Of a stretch of DNA of 64,000 bases, positions 41,301-49,399 are shown piece after piece. How positions within the stretch are numbered: the stretch's first letter is position 1; each line of letters opens with the position of its first letter. The notes under the pieces were generated by a model that ran no database searches, was not told where the DNA came from, and saw nothing but the letters and a program-made list of their open reading frames with translations. Source of the stretch: Pseudomonas sp. LS1212 (GTDB lineage: Bacteria > Pseudomonadota > Gammaproteobacteria > Pseudomonadales > Pseudomonadaceae); the NCBI RefSeq assembly GCF_024741815.1, contig NZ_CP102951.1, forward strand, positions 3,610,001 to 3,674,000. The letters run 5' to 3'. A program made the translations under genes and the position numbers.

Positions 41301-42109
41301 AGCGCGCGGCCTGGCAGCGTCTGCGCGTGGCCGCCCCGCTGCAGTTTATCCGGGATCTGAGAGACGTCTACCAGCTCGGAGCCTATAACGTTGCACCGCA
41401 GGCAACCCGACGGCGCGTCTGGCGCCTGCTGGAGTGGATGGACAGCAGCCCGGCGGGCCAGCAGCGAATCCTGGCGCATCCTGGCAGCAGAATATTCGAA
41501 CTCGAAACAGAGGCGGACGTCGCCCACGCTCTGGCAGCACTCGCACCTCGCGAACAAACCGAGCAGTTGCTCGCGGTGGTGGTCAATCGCGTCCGGGTAG
41601 ACGAGGTTTCCTTTGCCTTGGACAGGCTATTTCCTGAAGCTTCGGAAGAGTCGTTCGAAGCATTGCGCCAATGGTCGTTGCAGCAGCTGGCCAGGGACCC
41701 GGCGATCGATCTGCCCCAGGCGCCGACCATTGATGAGCCGGTGTTCACCGAAGCTGCCGAGCGTGACATCCCGCTGTTGACCCCGGCGTGGCTCGAGCAG
41801 TTACGCAACCACCTGCTGAACCTCACCGGGCGTTCACAGGAGGGGCTCGATGCCATCCTGGCATTGAATCATCAGGATGAGTATGTCCATGGTTACTGGG
41901 TCGATCGGTTGCGCCAACGCTATGCCGGCCGGTTTGCGGCGCTGCGCACTGACCTGGACCACAGGCTGGAGTGGTCGGAGCAACACATGCCCGAAGGCGA
42001 CTTCATCGATGAGGCCGCCCGCCTGCGTGATGAGTTCGAGCAACATACTACAGCGCTGACGAGGTACCTGACCGGGACCATAGCCGACGGGACCATGAAC
42101 GAGTGGTGA
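38357..42109 (+). CDS. giant DUF6543-type LRR toxin-like protein, NEL Cys absent
   Basis: 1250 residues. Residues ~20-600 resemble the N-terminal region of the Pseudomonas dermonecrotic-toxin/DUF6543 group, including two hydrophobic stretches (FLNVAAMFVPGLGEVMLAVV near 415-435 and ALNVAIIGGGVAIAKAA near 464-480). Leucine-rich repeats fill ~766-931 (LSMDENRQLTELP, LLLMDLSNNRITW, LRTLGLSGNPLL, VLIDLSANVFTELP). The C-terminal ~310 residues align in layout with NEL E3 ubiquitin-ligase domains, but contain no cysteine, so the NEL Cys-x-Asp active site is missing. No signal peptide. No secretion or immunity gene adjacent. It is probably a delivered effector or its decayed relative. It stands alone. 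Confidence 0.8.
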   Translation: MSSTERTSESENIHQAFIQQHLPGWLKHASAKDLNRLHQSQVPHQGTPQEQADWFANAPPDLRETVLASQARSRRSRLVLAQALKNLQGLVEFAEPRLKAHLQTEFELGLSVDKAQLMPVYIKYYGRGQRVLVNGQPQSLLQAALLNFGDDVHFDPTSYLLRTPEAGEHLPLTPAAFATLCRELDLGGQYQGHLAAVYESPTTRAQVHALSIDAYKDQLRVDTHIALMRHRISGRTQDRLLTLLDGQPARCSQLSLFGVPLHDILLIAPQSRNDEPHPVVAYMPGVVGAPLEEFASLQALQTHLKTNLCMAEYRESFQRFVPRDQHDHFFSVLKRNLAADASQAEDTTWTLAPDADLHLRETPIEQELFGYLQDRHLARIKQEARALAVPTADADEKARQARLDYWESAGLNFLNVAAMFVPGLGEVMLAVVAVQLLKEVYDGVEAWEDGDIDTAMAHLKSVALNVAIIGGGVAIAKAASFLKKLDVVTLPNGSKRLWKADLAPDQSDVTLLDGVYEGLYLPALALDDSDRLALACLGRLDGWPGEVCLELRRGGPQGPLLERVGLASAPQRRVLVKSAEGYCAFEGSTPLQQLSATPADNDLFQAILAALPAAQRKALSLDLQASAQLKDRVLNVAERFRNEAPQWLWSGHTRGWPEQGRLLGGSDRPIGYPAAAPQAPSSLVRYRRLYPSATDAQAQATLDHWAVEGMLPNLELRALENQLGGVRRDLARWAGGDARRRMARDFIIEAWQCDSIRELADGSTSVQLNLDSLDLTTSDLDEFPQLQASFDHVRELSMDENRQLTELPHAFIRHFQNVERLSLCDCRVGRIPTGLNSEHLLLMDLSNNRITWDGNAQATLDGYRNLRTLGLSGNPLLTAPDLTALPGLEGVDLSECVLPELPTGLHTLRAPVLIDLSANVFTELPDDFLVPEAVGQALRLERNNFTAATRLRIEHYYASHRVDLLVAQTDYDALLEHAGDVQRAAWQRLRVAAPLQFIRDLRDVYQLGAYNVAPQATRRRVWRLLEWMDSSPAGQQRILAHPGSRIFELETEADVAHALAALAPREQTEQLLAVVVNRVRVDEVSFALDRLFPEASEESFEALRQWSLQQLARDPAIDLPQAPTIDEPVFTEAAERDIPLLTPAWLEQLRNHLLNLTGRSQEGLDAILALNHQDEYVHGYWVDRLRQRYAGRFAALRTDLDHRLEWSEQHMPEGDFIDEAARLRDEFEQHTTALTRYLTGTIADGTMNEW

Positions 42110-42199
42110 GCCGCTGTTCGTGCGTACGGGCCGGGGCCTGGCGCCGACCCTGCGGTGCTGAAGGTGCAGGAAGCGATCAGCGCCTGTTTCGCTTGAGTG

Positions 42200-42454
42200 T
42201 TACTTGGCCGCCGCCATCAGGCGATTGACTTCGCTGCGCACCATGTTGGCGTACTCGGGCGGCGACATGCCGTCCAGTTCCGAGCGCACCCACTCGGCCC
42301 ACTTGCCCTTGCGCTTGGATTTCTCGCCGATCAGGCGGGCGGCTTCGCCCTTGGCCTTGCCGAGGTTGGATTGCCATAGATCGAACAGACGCGACTTCTC
42401 GTCTTCGATCAGCGCTCGCTCGGCGAGGGTCTTGTTGGCCAGATTGAAGCTCAT
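42200..42454 (-). CDS. small charged helical protein, unknown
   Basis: 84 residues, very rich in Lys, Glu and Ala, predicted helical, without signal peptide or membrane segment (middle region KAKGEAARLIGEKSKRKGKW). AGGAATTACCA precedes the ATG at 42454. A small conserved-looking protein in this group; no family recognised with confidence. Confidence 0.7.
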   Translation of the reverse strand: MSFNLANKTLAERALIEDEKSRLFDLWQSNLGKAKGEAARLIGEKSKRKGKWAEWVRSELDGMSPPEYANMVRSEVNRLMAAAK

Positions 42455-42603
42455 TGGTAATTCCTGCCGCTTGAAAATGGGCGCTATCTTACACTGTAGT
42501 CAGCCATTTCTCGGAATCACCCTTGATCGGATAGCCCCTGCAACTTTCCACGCCATCAGCTATCCATTGATCAATGCCCTTCACAATCATCAGGAGACTG
42601 GCA

Positions 42604-42924
42604 ATGGCCCGCAAATCCGTCGAGCAAGCTGTCGAAGATCAAATCAAGGACCAGGTTTTCAGTGATCTGCAGGCACTGATCGAAGATTCGGAAAAACTGC
42701 TCAAGGACAGCGCCGCACTGGTCGGCGAAGAAGGTGAAACCCTGCGCAAGCAGGTCGGGATCAAACTCAGGCAGGCGCGCGAAGCCGTGAACCGCGTGCG
42801 TGGGCGGGCCCGGCCGGTGGTGGACGCCACGCAGGATTATATTGGCGGCCATCCATGGCAGACCGTGGTGATTTCGGCCGGGGTCGGGGTGGTGGTGGGG
42901 TTGTTGTTGGGGCGGCGTTCATAG
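42604..42924 (+). CDS. DUF883/ElaB-YqjD-like ribosome-associated membrane protein
   Basis: 106 residues. A long amphipathic helix (QVFSDLQALIEDSEKLLKDS) is followed by the family motif GHPWQTVVISAGVGVVVGLLLGRR, a single C-terminal membrane helix ending in Arg-Arg-Ser. ElaB/YqjD-type proteins are stationary-phase, inner-membrane-anchored and bind ribosomes. The start at 42604 has CAGGAGACTGGCA upstream. Confidence 0.88.
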   Translation: MARKSVEQAVEDQIKDQVFSDLQALIEDSEKLLKDSAALVGEEGETLRKQVGIKLRQAREAVNRVRGRARPVVDATQDYIGGHPWQTVVISAGVGVVVGLLLGRRS

Positions 42925-43071
42925 GTCCGGGAATTTCCGTCGCCTGGCAGGGCCTCATCGCTGGCAAGCGAAGGGCCTTGGCAGGCACCCTACGAAACCG
43001 GTAATGCATGCGGCCGCAACTGTTTGGGCTTTCGGCACTGCAGTTTTGAAAATTTGAGATTGTCGCGGCCG

Positions 43072-44115
43072 CTACGCGCCCGCCAACTCCCGCAACCGCG
43101 CCAGCTCTTCAGCCGGCAGGCTGATACCTTCCTTCTCGACCCTGGCCCGTTCCCGGTAACGTCGATCGCCGGACAACCGCGTCTGCCCGGCCACATGCAT
43201 CTGCTCGACCAGTTCGCGACTGCGCACGGCGAAGCCCTTGCCGGTCTCGCCCTTGGTCGGGTCGATCAGGATAATCAACTGCCCGGTCCAGGGCGTCTGG
43301 GCCCCTGGGTGTTTCGACCAGTCGAACTCGAACGAAAAATTCCCGCCGGTCAACGCCGCCGACAACAATTCGACCATCATCGACAATGCCGAGCCCTTGT
43401 GCCCGCCAAAAGGCAACAAGGCACCGCCATCGAGAATCGCTTTCGGGTCATCGGTCGGCTGGCCATGGCGGTCGACGCCCGTGCCCGGCGGTACCTTGAC
43501 CCCCTGGCGTGCAGCGATCTGCACATCACCATGGGCCAATGCGCTGGTCGCCATGTCGAATACCAGCGGATCGTGGCCCTCGCAGGGCGCGGCAAAGGCG
43601 ATCGGATTGGTGCCGAACAACGGCCGCTGGCCACCGTGGGGCACCACGCAGGTCATACTGTTGACCACGCTCAGGGCCACCAGCCCTTCGCGGGCGAACG
43701 GTTCGACGTCCGGCCAGAGCGCGGCGAAGTGATGCGAGCCGCGTATCGCCAGTATCGCTATGCCCGCCTCACGGGCCTTGGCCACCAACAAGGGGCGCGC
43801 CGCAGCCAACGCCGGCTGGGCAAACCCGTTTCTGGCATCGACCCGGACGAAGCCTGCGGCGACGTCTTCAACCACAGGTTGCGCCTGGCCATCGACCCAA
43901 CCACTGGCCAGCGACGAGAGATACCCGGGAATGCGGAAGGTGCCATGACTGTGGGCGCCATCGCGCTGCGCGGTGGCGCAGTTGTGCGAGAGCACGTCGG
44001 CCACTTCGTTGGAGGTGCCATGGCGCAGGAATATCTGCCGCAGCAGCCGGACCAGATCCTCGAAAGACAGGGTTTCGCTTGCACCGCCTTCAGCGGTGTG
44101 AACAGGTGCGGACAT
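43072..44115 (-). CDS. Ldh-family (malate/L-lactate type) oxidoreductase
   Basis: 347 residues, type-2 malate/lactate (YjmC/DpkA/AllD) dehydrogenase fold: LSHNCATAQRDGAHSHGTFRI near the N-terminus, IRGSHHFAALW, NSMTCVVPHGG, PIAFAAPCEGHDPLVFDMATS and DGGALLPFGGHKGSAL. NAD(P)-dependent with 2-oxo acids or imines such as ureidoglycolate or delta-1-piperideine-2-carboxylate. The divergent NCS1 transporter and racemase point to a purine, hydantoin or cyclic amino acid route. Start 44115 is favoured because GGAG precedes it; ATG 44127 is an alternative. Confidence 0.87.
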   Translation of the reverse strand: MSAPVHTAEGGASETLSFEDLVRLLRQIFLRHGTSNEVADVLSHNCATAQRDGAHSHGTFRIPGYLSSLASGWVDGQAQPVVEDVAAGFVRVDARNGFAQPALAAARPLLVAKAREAGIAILAIRGSHHFAALWPDVEPFAREGLVALSVVNSMTCVVPHGGQRPLFGTNPIAFAAPCEGHDPLVFDMATSALAHGDVQIAARQGVKVPPGTGVDRHGQPTDDPKAILDGGALLPFGGHKGSALSMMVELLSAALTGGNFSFEFDWSKHPGAQTPWTGQLIILIDPTKGETGKGFAVRSRELVEQMHVAGQTRLSGDRRYRERARVEKEGISLPAEELARLRELAGA

Positions 44116-44521
44116 CTGAAGCTCCATTGTTTGATTAATTCACGGGCACCAGGTTTAACCCCTCGATTAACCATGCCGGTGAAGTCCGCTGTCAAGACCC
44201 GCACCCCAGAACCAAAAGTGCACACAAAAACGTCACCATTTGTGACTTTTTTGTGCACAACCGTAGCACTCATTTCTTCGATTAAGCACCATTTTGGTGC
44301 ACGATAGATTTTACAGAAAAATAAACCTGATCGAACGATCAATTTTTAAGCATTTAAAATCAACAACTTATGAGCAGAGGATGACAGTTTAAAATCGAAG
44401 AACCGAAAAATCAGCAGAAATATGGCATGGAACTGGCTTTATTCGTCACAGGTTTTGTATACACTTTTTGCACACAACAAAAACAGCGCCGTCATCAACA
44501 GCGCGCCAGGAGCCTGTCCGC
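44116..44521. promoter_or_regulatory. divergent control region with repeated GTGCAC sites
   Basis: A 406-base AT-rich gap between the Ldh gene and the NCS1 gene. GTGCACACAAAAA (44218-44230) and TTTTTTGTGCAC (44247-44258) form an inverted pair around CGTCACCATTTGTGAC; a third GTGCAC is at 44297-44302. Nearer the transporter start, TTGTATACA (44455-44463) and TTTTTGCACACAA (44465-44477) occur; TTGTATACAA-like sites are typical of FCD-type GntR regulators. No regulator gene is adjacent. Confidence 0.5.
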
Positions 44522-46051
44522 ATGAGCCAAAGCCCCGCACAATCGATTGCCCTGGAGGTGCCCGTCGCGGCACCGCGTTCCTCATCGCGCTCCTGCGGCG
44601 ACCTGCCGCTGAGTCCGCGCCTGCACAACAGCGACCTGGCGCCCACCCAGGCCGAGGGTCGACGCTGGGGCTACTACAGCCTCTTCGCCCTGTGGACCAA
44701 CGACGTCCATAACATCGCCAATTATTCGTTCGCCATCGGCCTGTATGCGCTGGGCCTGGGTGGCTGGCAGATCGTGCTGTCGCTGGCCATCGGCGCGCTG
44801 CTGGTCTACCTGTTCATGAACCTCTCCGGTTACATGGGCCAGAAGACCGGAGTGCCCTTCCCGGTGATGAGTCGCATCAGTTTCGGAATTCATGGCGCGC
44901 AGATTCCGGCGCTGATACGGGCGGTGATTGCCATCGCCTGGTTCGGGATCCAGACCTACCTGGCCTCGGTGGTGCTGCGGGTGTTGTTGACGGCACTGGC
45001 ACCGAGCCTGGCGGCCTATGACCAGAATGCGATACTCGGGCTGTCGAGCCTGGGCTGGGTGTGTTTCGTCAGCATCTGGCTGGTGCAGCTGGTGATTCTC
45101 GCCTACGGGATGGAGATGGTCCGGCGCTACGAGGGCTTCGCCGGCCCGGTGATCCTGTTCACGGTGGCGGCCTTGGCGGCCTGGATGTACTTCAAGGTCG
45201 ACGGAAATATCGCCTGGTCGATTCGCGAACCGCTGACCGGTGCCGAGATGTGGCGCAACATCTTCGCCGGTGGCGCACTGTGGCTGGCCATCTACGGCAC
45301 GCTGATCCTCAACTTCTGCGACTTCGCCCGCTCCTCGCCGTGCCGCAAGACCATCCGCATCGGCAACTTCTGGGGCCTGCCGGTCAATATCCTGGTGTTC
45401 GCCGCTATCACCGTGCTGCTGTGCGGCGCGCAGTTCTCGATCGACGGGCGCATCATCGAAAGCCCCACCGACATCATTCGCTCGATCCCCAACACCCTGT
45501 TGCTATGCCTGGGCTGCCTGGCGTTTCTGATTGTCACCGTGGCGGTGAACATCATGGCCAACTTCGTCGCCCCGGCCTTCGTGCTCAGCAACCTGGCGCC
45601 GCGCTACCTGAACTTCCGTCGCGCCGGGATGATCAGCGCCGCCCTGGCGGTACTGATCCTGCCGTGGAACCTCTATAACAGCCCTCTGGTGATCGTGTAT
45701 TTCCTTTCCGGCCTGGGCGCCCTGCTCGGCCCGTTGTACGGCGTGATCATGGTCGACTACTGGCTGGTGCGCAAAGGCCGGGTCAACGTGCCACAGCTCT
45801 ACACCGAGGATCCGCAGGGAGCCTATTACTACAGCCGCGGCGTGAACCTGCGGGCAGTCGCGGCATTCATCCCGGCGGCGGTGATCGCCATTGTCCTGGC
45901 CCTGGTGCCGCACTTCGAACCGGTCTCACCGTTCTCCTGGTTGTTCGGTGCGGCAATCGCAGGTTTTGTCTATTTACTTATCGCCGACCGGCGCCGCGCC
46001 TTCGAGGAAGTCGACGGCGAGTCGATCGCCGTGGCCAACGCCAGTCATTGA
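44522..46051 (+). CDS. NCS1-family nucleobase/hydantoin:cation symporter
   Basis: 509 residues, about 12 membrane segments. NCS1 signatures are evident: NSDLAPTQAEGRRWGYYSLFALWTNDVHN-type N-terminus (two short stretches), YMGQKTGVPFPVMSRISFG, IAWFGIQTYL, and FCDFARSSPCRK. NCS1 proteins import purines, pyrimidines, allantoin, hydantoins or thiamine precursors. The racemase gene follows by 51 bases, favouring hydantoin or allantoin. The ATG at 44522 follows AGGAGCCTGTCCGC. Confidence 0.9.
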   Translation: MSQSPAQSIALEVPVAAPRSSSRSCGDLPLSPRLHNSDLAPTQAEGRRWGYYSLFALWTNDVHNIANYSFAIGLYALGLGGWQIVLSLAIGALLVYLFMNLSGYMGQKTGVPFPVMSRISFGIHGAQIPALIRAVIAIAWFGIQTYLASVVLRVLLTALAPSLAAYDQNAILGLSSLGWVCFVSIWLVQLVILAYGMEMVRRYEGFAGPVILFTVAALAAWMYFKVDGNIAWSIREPLTGAEMWRNIFAGGALWLAIYGTLILNFCDFARSSPCRKTIRIGNFWGLPVNILVFAAITVLLCGAQFSIDGRIIESPTDIIRSIPNTLLLCLGCLAFLIVTVAVNIMANFVAPAFVLSNLAPRYLNFRRAGMISAALAVLILPWNLYNSPLVIVYFLSGLGALLGPLYGVIMVDYWLVRKGRVNVPQLYTEDPQGAYYYSRGVNLRAVAAFIPAAVIAIVLALVPHFEPVSPFSWLFGAAIAGFVYLLIADRRRAFEEVDGESIAVANASH

Positions 46052-46102
46052 ATCTTGCGCAGGGCCAGCAGTGCCCTGCTTCACCCCTAACGAGGATTTC
46101 CC

Positions 46103-46831
46103 ATGCGCATTCTGGTCGTCAACGTCAACACCACCGAATCGATTACCCACGCCATCGCCGAACAGGCGCGCCTGGTCGCAGCGCCCGGCACTGAAATCGT
46201 CGGGCTGACACCACGCTTCGGCGCCGAGTCGGTGGAAGGCAATTTCGAGAGTTACCTGGCCGCCATCGCCGTCATGGAGCGGGTGCTGTCCTACGACCAG
46301 CCCTATGACGCGGTGATCCAGGCCGGCTACGGCGAACATGGCCGCGAGGGCCTGCAGGAGTTGCTCGACGTGCCGGTGGTGGACATCACCGAAGCGGCGG
46401 CAAGCCTGGCCATGCTGCTGGGCCATGCCTATTCGGTGGTGACAACGCTGGACCGCACTGTGCCGCTGATCGAAGACCGGCTGAAGCTGGCCGGGCTTTA
46501 TGAGCGTTGCGCGTCGGTGCGCGCCAGTGGCCTGGCGGTGCTGGAACTGGAAGAAGATCCGCAACGGGCGGTCGAGGCGATTGTCAGCCAGGCGGAGTTG
46601 GCGGTGAGCCAGGACAAGGCGGAAGTCATTTGCCTGGGCTGCGGCGGCATGGCCGGGCTCGACGAACAGATCCGCCAGCGCACCGGGGTGCCGGTGGTCG
46701 ATGGCGTGACGGCGGCGGTAACCCTGGCTGAGTCCTTGGTGCGGCTGGGGCTTTCGACCTCCAAGGTGCGGACGTACGCCAAGCCGCGGCCGAAAAACAT
46801 TGTCGGCTGGCCGGGGCAGTGGGTGCGTTGA
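46103..46831 (+). CDS. hydantoin/allantoin racemase-like Asp/Glu racemase
   Basis: 242 residues of the Asp/Glu/hydantoin racemase family: VVNVNTTESIT, AVIQAGYGEHGREGLQELLDVPVVDITEAA and ICLGCGGMAGLDEQIRQRTGVPVVDGV. The second catalytic cysteine is present (in LGCGGM), while the first position, normally Cys, reads Gly-Tyr-Gly here, so the chemistry may differ. It is presumably co-transcribed with the transporter. Confidence 0.85.
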   Translation: MRILVVNVNTTESITHAIAEQARLVAAPGTEIVGLTPRFGAESVEGNFESYLAAIAVMERVLSYDQPYDAVIQAGYGEHGREGLQELLDVPVVDITEAAASLAMLLGHAYSVVTTLDRTVPLIEDRLKLAGLYERCASVRASGLAVLELEEDPQRAVEAIVSQAELAVSQDKAEVICLGCGGMAGLDEQIRQRTGVPVVDGVTAAVTLAESLVRLGLSTSKVRTYAKPRPKNIVGWPGQWVR

Positions 46832-46992
46832 GTCAGTCGGGATTGTGCGCTCCATTCGAAGATTTACGATCAATCTCCTGCATTTGAAGCACTCTAGCCA
46901 AAACAAACTTCAGCATTGATGCGTGATTGCCAGCAAACGCTGTTCTCGCGCACTGCGCTGGAAGGTTAGACTTGGCAAAACCAGGAGAGTCA

Positions 46993-47678
46993 ATGAGCGA
47001 GCCACGCCCTTCCGAAGCCGACCACGACGCCATCACCGATGCCGCTGCACAGTGGTGCATGCGCTTGCATGCCGAGGATTGCACGGCGAGCGAAAGGGTG
47101 GCTTTCGAACAATGGCTCGATGCCGACCCTCTGCATGCCCTCGAGTACGAGGCCATGCGGGACATCTGGCAAACCGCCGATCATTTGCCCAGGCCCGAAA
47201 CAGCCCAGGTCTTGCCCCTGCGTGCTCCGGTCGCCCGGCGCCCACGGCACTGGCGCACCTACGGCGTCGCTGCGGCCATCAGCCTGCTGGCCCTGCCACT
47301 GGCGGCCTGGACCGGCTGGAACCAGGGCTGGTTGCCCAATGCCTATGAGCGCTTCGAGAGCACCAACACGATCAGCCGGGTGATTCTGGACGACGGTAGC
47401 CATGTCGAACTGAACCTGGGTACACAACTGGTCTACAGCAACTACAAGCATGAGCGCCGGGTCACCCTGAAAAAGGGTGAGGCGTTTTTCCGCGTCGAGC
47501 ATGACGGCCAGCACCCGTTCGTTGTCCAGGCGGCCGATGGCCGGGTCAAGGTTACTACAACACAGCCGACATCAAGCGCCTGGTCAGCACCCTGCCCAGG
47601 GTGTTGCCGATTTACCTGACGCAAGACACCCAGGGCAACACCCTGATCAATCAAATCACGCCCGCGCAAAAAAGCTGA
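46993..47678 (+). pseudogene. fecR-like anti-sigma regulator, internally deleted
   Basis: The frame from 46993 gives the N-terminal FecR part: DUF4880-like domain (AAAQWCMRLHAEDCTASERV, EYEAMRDIWQ), one membrane helix (~95-115) and part of the periplasmic FecR domain (SRVILDDGSHVELNLGTQL, KKGEAFFRVEHD) up to GRVKV near 47550. From 47553 another frame continues with the typical FecR end, YYNTADIKRLVSTLPRVLP, to a stop at 47676. Roughly 100 residues are missing and the frame shifts. No FecI-type sigma factor or TonB receptor is nearby, so this is an orphan, decayed copy. Confidence 0.78.
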
Positions 47679-47711
47679 AAAAAAGCTCCGGCGGTCATGC
47701 CATCGGAGCTT
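47677..47711 (-). terminator. rho-independent terminator, minus strand
   Basis: AAGCTCCG (47683-47690) and CGGAGCTT (47704-47711) form an 8-bp stem. On the minus strand the stem is followed by a run of T (the A-run 47678-47684 on the + strand). It suits termination of the small membrane-protein gene at 47793-47981. Confidence 0.7.
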
Positions 47712-47792
47712 CTCGTGGTACTCGACGCCTATCCGATTGGCCAGGTACACCTTGTCATCCATGACCATGCGTTGCAGGTCGCGGGCGGGTGC

Positions 47793-47981
47793 TCAGGGCT
47801 TGACCTTGCGGCGCATGATCCCATTCAGGACGACGACGAGAATCGCCACGCCGATCGCGAGGTACTGAAACAATTGCTCGGTGATCACCCCGGCATTTTG
47901 CAGGTAGGACAGGCCCAGCATGACGCCCAGAACCACCAGGGAGATCAGGATGGAGTATTTCAAACGCTGAGATTGGGTCAT
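47793..47981 (-). CDS. small two-helix membrane protein
   Basis: 62 residues with two hydrophobic helices (YSILISLVVLGVMLGLSYL and LFQYLAIGVAILVVVLNGI) and a basic C-terminus (RRKVKP). The ATG at 47981 has AGGAATTCCGTA upstream. Inner-membrane protein; function unknown. Confidence 0.72.
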   Translation of the reverse strand: MTQSQRLKYSILISLVVLGVMLGLSYLQNAGVITEQLFQYLAIGVAILVVVLNGIMRRKVKP

Positions 47982-48143
47982 TACGGAATTCCTGGATTGC
48001 AAGCGAGTCAACCGCTCAACGCGTAGCGGGTGTGCATCTTACAATGTCGGGCCTGGCAATGAACCCTTTCCGTCTGCCCCCTTTCCCTGCGACCTGAAAA
48101 CATGATCGCTCCGGGCCCATGCCCGCCTGCATTGGAGAAGATC

Positions 48144-48602
48144 ATGTTGATACGTAGCCTGCTGGGCCTGCTCGCGCTGTTGAGCTGTGCAGCCCACGCC
48201 CTGCAAACACCGGCCGCAAGCGATGCCACGCTGTTGAAGCTCGCGGCAACGCTGGAGAAAACGGCAGGCAACAGCCAATGGCAACAACTCTGGAGCCGTT
48301 CCCGGCAAGCCGGACACCTTGAAGCCAACCCCACGCAGCCGTACTTCACGGCGCCCATGCGAGAGATTCCCGCGCTGGTTTCGAAAACCCTGAACCAGGC
48401 ACAGAGCGTCGAAGCCCTCAAGCAGACTCAAGCCTTGTACCGTCACGATTTCAGTCCCAGGGTCGTGGGCCAGCAGGGCTCACTGGCGCTGACGGCAGTC
48501 TGCCTCTGGGTCGATTGGCGAACCCTGCCTGAAAACCCGTCCGTCAATGAGCAGTCATCCATGCAACAGGTCGGCCTGCTGTTGACGCGGCCCTGCCGGT
48601 AG
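48144..48602 (+). CDS. small exported protein, unknown
   Basis: 152 residues with signal peptide (LIRSLLGLLALLSCAAHALQ). The mature part has no recognised domain; a single Cys lies in LTAVCLWVDWR and one near the end (TRPCR), which could pair in the periplasm. GGAGAAGATC precedes the ATG. An upstream frame from 48102 is not used. Confidence 0.68.
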   Translation: MLIRSLLGLLALLSCAAHALQTPAASDATLLKLAATLEKTAGNSQWQQLWSRSRQAGHLEANPTQPYFTAPMREIPALVSKTLNQAQSVEALKQTQALYRHDFSPRVVGQQGSLALTAVCLWVDWRTLPENPSVNEQSSMQQVGLLLTRPCR

Positions 48603-48933
48603 CACGGGTCGAGGTTTCGTGAAGCAGGAGCGCAGCAAAACAGGGTGCGTCGCGCGAATCCTGGCCTGTAGTACTCATGCCAGGTTTCTTACTACCGCTT
48701 GCGACATCAGAGCCTACTCAAAACCCTCCGAAAGGCTACTCACGCTGATCCGCTTGTGGCCTAGATATCGTGGCGGCGGTTGATTAAAAATCCCCTTACG
48801 CCAAGCGCAGGTTCTTCTTCGATGAAAGCCGGCGCAAACGATCACCGAATTCCATAACCGTGAACGGCATGCAGCAGGATCACCGATCCGAATCATGCCT
48901 TCGCTGCCCACCCATCGTTACAAGGACGTAAAC
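48603..48933. other. 331-base gap upstream of the Mor-like activator gene
   Basis: No gene is visible. GATCACCGA occurs twice (48840-48848 and 48878-48886), 38 bases apart, and GAGCCTACTC/AGGCTACTC occur near 48711 and 48732. These could be regulator sites, but none can be assigned. Confidence 0.4.
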
Positions 48934-49317
48934 ATGGAAGTCATTGACCTCACTCAGATCGACATCAGCCAACTGCCTCATTCGCTCCAGATGCTGATCG
49001 ATTGCATCGGCCTGGAGAATGCCTATCGGTTGACTTGCACCTATGGCGGCCGCCCCAAGTACATACCCAAGCATCCCGAGCGTACCTCGCTGGCCGAGAT
49101 TCTGCCGCACGATGCCCTGCATGCACTGATCAAGCGCTATGCCGGCATGGCCCTGGAGATCCCCAAGTCTGACCATTTCTGCCGACAGTTGCGCAACCAG
49201 CAGATTCAGCGGGAAAGCTCCAACGGTTACTCACGCAGCGTACTGGCCGACAAATACGGCCTGAGCCTGCGTCAGATCGGCAATATTCGCCGCCAGGAAT
49301 CAACAACCCACAGGTAA
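48934..49317 (+). CDS. Mor-family transcription activator (Mu Mor/C-like)
   Basis: 127 residues. The layout LPHSLQMLIDCIGLENAYRL, then a Tyr/Gly-rich turn (YGGRPKYIPK), LAEIL-LIKRYAGMALEIPK and a C-terminal HTH SRSVLADKYGLSLRQIGNIRR is that of Mu Mor and its C homologue, dimeric activators of phage middle/late promoters. Here it is followed by two DUF2589 genes and no phage structural genes, so it looks domesticated. AAGGA lies before ATG 48934. Confidence 0.82.
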   Translation: MEVIDLTQIDISQLPHSLQMLIDCIGLENAYRLTCTYGGRPKYIPKHPERTSLAEILPHDALHALIKRYAGMALEIPKSDHFCRQLRNQQIQRESSNGYSRSVLADKYGLSLRQIGNIRRQESTTHR

Positions 49318-49399
49318 CGTGTTCCACCTGCACCCCGTTGTGCAGGGCCCATAAGATGAAAGTGCGCACTCACGCGCATCAATGAAAAGGACTTCGCAC

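Noticed and set aside
47716..47790. Short minus-strand frame (RDLQRMVMDDKVYLANRIG...) after the small membrane gene
   Set aside because: Protein-like composition, but it overlaps the terminator hairpin and has no clear start or family; too short to call a gene remnant with confidence.
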